From the NCBI GenBank assembly GCA_039024295.1, contig JBCDIQ010000258.1, forward strand, positions 1-8,594: DNA of 8,594 nucleotides. The letters run 5' to 3'. Of this stretch, positions 6,524 to 8,594 are shown one piece after another. The stretch comes from JBCDIQ01 sp039024295 (GTDB taxonomy: Bacteria > Bacteroidota > Bacteroidia > J057). Positions within the stretch are counted from its first letter, which is position 1; the number at the start of each line of letters is the position of its first letter. The translations under genes were made by a program, and so were the position numbers. The notes under the pieces are model-generated. The model made no database searches. It was not told the origin of the DNA and saw only the letters and a list, made by a program, of their open reading frames with translations.

Positions 6524-7930
6524 TTATGTTATAGATTTCATGTGTTTTTTTGAAGAATTTATATACAAAAAGTTCATTTTGTTTATTTCAGTAATTTTAC
6601 TGAACACTTCCAGGGCCAACATTCCATATACCAACAGGTAGCTAACCGCAACCAGCGAAAACACCTCCTGGTACTCAGGGGCATTAAGGTAAGTCAAGTA
6701 AGTCATTGGAAGTAAGAGGCTCCAAAAAATGGGGAAACGATGCGAAGTCCACATGCCCAACAGGACCAGACTACTCACATACCAGGGGTGAACCGTTGTG
6801 GCCAGTGACAGATACAAGGCAAATGTCCAGAACATTCCCCTGATCAAAGCGGCAAGGTCCTTCCGAGGCTTAATCCAACCAATGGCCAGAATGCCCAGAA
6901 ATGCGAGTATTCCCAATGCTCTACCCAGGAAGACCACCCCTGCTTTATAGCCGATAAAGGTGCGAACCAAGGGTTTTAACAGGTAATACACGCTTGCATT
7001 GAACTCGAATTGCTGAAAGTAGAGGGCAACGCTAGACGCCAAGTGCTGGAGCGTCTCCAAGTCTAAAATTGGACGAAAAAGCAGTATGGTGAGTGACAAG
7101 ACCCCAACCCCGAAGCGGGCACTTTTCCAAAATCCCAAATAGCGTACCAGGAGAGGCAGCAACATAAGCGGCAACAATTTGCTGCACACTGCGAGGGTAA
7201 AAGGAAGGATGGAAAAAGACCACCTGTCGTTGGCAAGAAAGAAGAGGCTGGCCAACAAGAAAAACAACATGAACGCCTCCAAATGAAGGTTTCCTGTCAA
7301 CTCCACGATCACCAATGGGTTCAGGGCGTAGAGCGAAATTCGCTTCGAAGGCAGGTCCGCCTTTTCAAGTAATTTGGCTCCAATAAGAAGCGTACCTATT
7401 TCAGCGAGGAATACCAACCCTTTCATCACATATACACCGCCGGCTATACTCTCAGGAAATAAGGTAACCGCCACCCAAAAAACAGCTTGACATACCGGTG
7501 GGTAGATCGTGAAGTATTCCGGGGAATTCAGGCCTTCAAATAGTTCTGGCGTCAGCCCAAGCGAGGCCATCAACCTGGGGTTGGCAGTATACGAGGTAGG
7601 CAGAGCTTCAAACGGACTTACCCCATTGGCCAGTAGATGTCCATCCCACAGAAACCGAAAATAGTCGTCTGAAAGTTCTGGAAGAGAAAAAACGGCTATT
7701 AACCGCCATGCGATGCCAATCCCAATGATCCACGGAATGCTAAGGTGGTTCAACCGAATCAGCCACCAGGTAAATACCACAAAGGCACCGCCCCACCAAA
7801 GCATCAAACTGGAAAAGGCTTCCCTTGGAGTGGTATATAACAATGCTGCAAGACATATGCCGCCTAAACATGCGACGGCTGATGCTTCAAATTTAGCAGC
7901 TGAAAAATGTGCTGGATTTTGTTGGGACAC
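6524..7930 (-). CDS. GT-C family membrane glycosyltransferase (GT87/DUF2029-like, mannosyltransferase-like)
   Basis: A 468-residue polytopic inner-membrane protein with about 10-12 hydrophobic helices. It has the layout of GT-C glycosyltransferases that use polyprenyl-phosphate sugars on the outer face of the membrane. Seen motifs: an acidic pair in the first external loop (SDDYFRFLWDGHLLANGVSPF, D88 D89 and WDG 95-97), YPPVCQAVFW (143-152), NPLVIVELTGNLHLEAF (204-220), a K-LPLMLLPLL helix and HPWY (381-384). The SDD-W-DG-G--PF pattern and YPP and HPWY blocks resemble mannosyltransferases of the GT87/MptB type; donor and acceptor are not shown by the sequence. The start is GTG at 7930: a stop lies in frame just upstream (7943-7945) and the next in-frame methionine is at residue 43. 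A TATTTTTG element ends four bases before that GTG, implying a leaderless mRNA. The last 20 or so codons are AT-rich and the tail (INKMNFLYINSSKKHMKSIT) looks unlike the rest of the protein, possibly a recent extension. Confidence 0.87.
   Translation of the reverse strand: MSQQNPAHFSAAKFEASAVACLGGICLAALLYTTPREAFSSLMLWWGGAFVVFTWWLIRLNHLSIPWIIGIGIAWRLIAVFSLPELSDDYFRFLWDGHLLANGVSPFEALPTSYTANPRLMASLGLTPELFEGLNSPEYFTIYPPVCQAVFWVAVTLFPESIAGGVYVMKGLVFLAEIGTLLIGAKLLEKADLPSKRISLYALNPLVIVELTGNLHLEAFMLFFLLASLFFLANDRWSFSILPFTLAVCSKLLPLMLLPLLVRYLGFWKSARFGVGVLSLTILLFRPILDLETLQHLASSVALYFQQFEFNASVYYLLKPLVRTFIGYKAGVVFLGRALGILAFLGILAIGWIKPRKDLAALIRGMFWTFALYLSLATTVHPWYVSSLVLLGMWTSHRFPIFWSLLLPMTYLTYLNAPEYQEVFSLVAVSYLLVYGMLALEVFSKITEINKMNFLYINSSKKHMKSIT
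6587..6604. repeat. Perfect 8-2-8 inverted repeat in the 3' end of the glycosyltransferase gene
   Basis: TTCAGTAA (6587-6594), TT, TTACTGAA (6597-6604) is perfectly symmetric. It encodes part of the C-terminal FSKITE stretch on the minus strand and marks the border to the AT-rich last codons. As RNA it would be a weak 7-bp hairpin about 90 bases before the LON-domain gene start. It may be coincidental. Confidence 0.4.
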
Positions 7931-7934
7931 TTGG

Positions 7935-7942
7935 CAAAAATA
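7935..7942 (-). promoter_or_regulatory. Predicted -7 element of the glycosyltransferase gene (leaderless start)
   Basis: On the minus strand TATTTTTG (7942 to 7935) is a perfect TAnnTTTG and is identical to the -7 element of the PLDc_N gene. Only four bases separate it from the GTG start at 7930, so transcription should begin at or next to the start codon. An upstream -33 match is weak: a TTG at 7959-7957 gives a 14-base spacer, shorter than usual. Confidence 0.5.
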
Positions 7943-7969
7943 TCAGCCCAAATTTACAATTCATCCTGA

Positions 7970-7981
7970 GAACATATGTTC
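7970..7981. repeat. 12-bp perfect palindrome in the divergent intergenic region
   Basis: GAACATATGTTC lies between the divergent glycosyltransferase and ABC-F genes, just upstream of the -33 regions of both predicted promoters. The position suits a shared regulator site. However, perfect 12-bp palindromes are expected about twice by chance in a window this long. Confidence 0.3.
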
Positions 7982-7999
7982 AGTAGAGGACATTGGTTT

Positions 8000-8029
8000 G
8001 AATGTTTGACGCCTTTCCCCAGATTTTTG
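8000..8029 (+). promoter_or_regulatory. Possible promoter of the ABC-F gene
   Basis: GATTTTTG (8022-8029) differs from TAnnTTTG at one base, with a TTTG ending at 8000 upstream at a 21-base spacer. It ends 12 bases before the ATG at 8042 and would give a leader of only about 8 bases. This is a weaker match than the other promoters in the window. Confidence 0.3.
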
Positions 8030-8041
8030 CAATTTTACTCC

Positions 8042-8594
8042 ATGGTCAATTACCTCTCTGCCGAAAACCTGTCCAAATCCTATGGAGAAAAGCAACTGTT
8101 TGCCGATCTGAACTTTGGTATTAGCCAAGGGCAGAAGATCGCACTGATTGGCATCAATGGCAGTGGAAAGTCAAGCTTGCTTCGGATTCTGGCTGGTCTG
8201 GACAATCCCGATGAGGGACGGATTAGCCTTCGCCGAGGGATAAAAGTCAGCTTCCTGCCACAGGAGCCTACGTTTGATGCACATCTGACGGTGGGAGAAG
8301 TGGTATTCCAGACGGATCACCCCGCATTGCGTGCCATCAGTGCGTACGAAACCTTGCTGGGAAAGGGTGAATTGACTGAAGAGGAGCAGACCCGCCTGCA
8401 GGAATTGACCGAAGAAATCGACCGCTTACAAGCCTGGGACATTGAGGTAAACATTCAGCAAATCCTAACCAAGCTGGAAGTTGGCTACCTGGAAACCTCC
8501 GTTGCAGCACTTTCAGGGGGACAGAAAAAGCGAGTGGCAATAGCCCAAGCATTGATCGAACAGCCTGAACTGCTCATCATGGATGAGCCCACCA
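8042..8594 (+). CDS. ABC-F family ATPase, Uup-like (N-terminal part; runs off the window)
   Basis: The first 184 codons of a soluble ABC-F protein, truncated only by the window edge. The first nucleotide-binding domain is complete up to the Walker B: Walker A GINGSGKS (37-44), Q-loop FLPQEP (Q74), ABC signature ALSGGQ (156-161), and Walker B LLIMDEPT (177-184). There are no membrane helices. The insert before the signature (TRLQELTEEIDRLQAWDIEVNIQQILTKL) resembles Uup, an ABC-F member linked to ribosome function and to transposon precise-excision phenotypes in E. coli (family knowledge). ABC-F proteins bind the ribosome near the E site rather than transport. The second nucleotide-binding domain and any C-terminal coiled coil lie beyond the window, so the Uup assignment over EttA- or YbiT-like members is provisional. 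The start ATG follows a weak promoter by 12 bases with no Shine-Dalgarno. The gene is divergent from the glycosyltransferase. Confidence 0.9.
   Translation, partial: MVNYLSAENLSKSYGEKQLFADLNFGISQGQKIALIGINGSGKSSLLRILAGLDNPDEGRISLRRGIKVSFLPQEPTFDAHLTVGEVVFQTDHPALRAISAYETLLGKGELTEEEQTRLQELTEEIDRLQAWDIEVNIQQILTKLEVGYLETSVAALSGGQKKRVAIAQALIEQPELLIMDEPT

Noticed and set aside
1..8594. Mobile elements, CRISPR arrays, tRNA or rRNA genes, riboswitches.
   Set aside because: No transposase or integrase motifs, no spaced direct repeats, and no recognisable structured RNA were seen on either strand.

Overview
The window looks like a chromosomal segment of a Bacteroidota bacterium, probably of Cytophagales type (the order is inference). 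The support is a TonB-dependent receptor with an N-terminal carboxypeptidase-regulatory-like domain, promoter-like TAnnTTTG elements just upstream of several genes, no convincing Shine-Dalgarno sequences, short lipoproteins, and small membrane proteins of a Bacteroidota flavour. No tRNA, rRNA, CRISPR array, transposase or integrase was seen. No stretch above 300 bases lacks a gene.

Left part (162-4120, + strand): an outer-membrane TonB-dependent receptor is followed by a beta-propeller phytase lipoprotein. Together they read as a phytate (inositol hexakisphosphate) acquisition locus. The lipid-anchored enzyme would strip phosphate from phytate and the receptor would import phytate, a breakdown product, or a metal freed from it. 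The receptor gene has a good Bacteroidota-type promoter with a perfect 8-2-8 inverted repeat (131-148) on the presumed transcription start. A strong terminator-like hairpin (3003-3034) lies between receptor and phytase, so the two are probably not expressed equally.

Middle (4182-4969, + strand): a 68-residue two-helix membrane protein of PLDc_N type, apparently from a leaderless or nearly leaderless mRNA, then a 167-residue uncharacterised protein with two C-terminal membrane helices.

Right-middle (4997-7930, - strand): read in the direction of transcription, a GT-C family multi-membrane glycosyltransferase, a LON-substrate-binding-domain protein (24 bases between them, probably co-transcribed), a small lipoprotein, and a tandem paralogue of that lipoprotein. 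The paralogue is interrupted by two in-frame TAA codons, one of them immediately after the lipobox cysteine. Only its C-terminal 74 codons are open, but the full reading frame, including the signal peptide, can be reconstructed.

Right edge (8042-8594, + strand): the N-terminal 184 codons of an ABC-F ATPase (Uup-like), cut off by the window end and divergent from the glycosyltransferase. No complete undescribed system is evident. The points most worth a second look are the decayed lipoprotein paralogue, the palindrome at the receptor promoter, the hairpin inside the receptor-phytase pair, and the leaderless-type starts.
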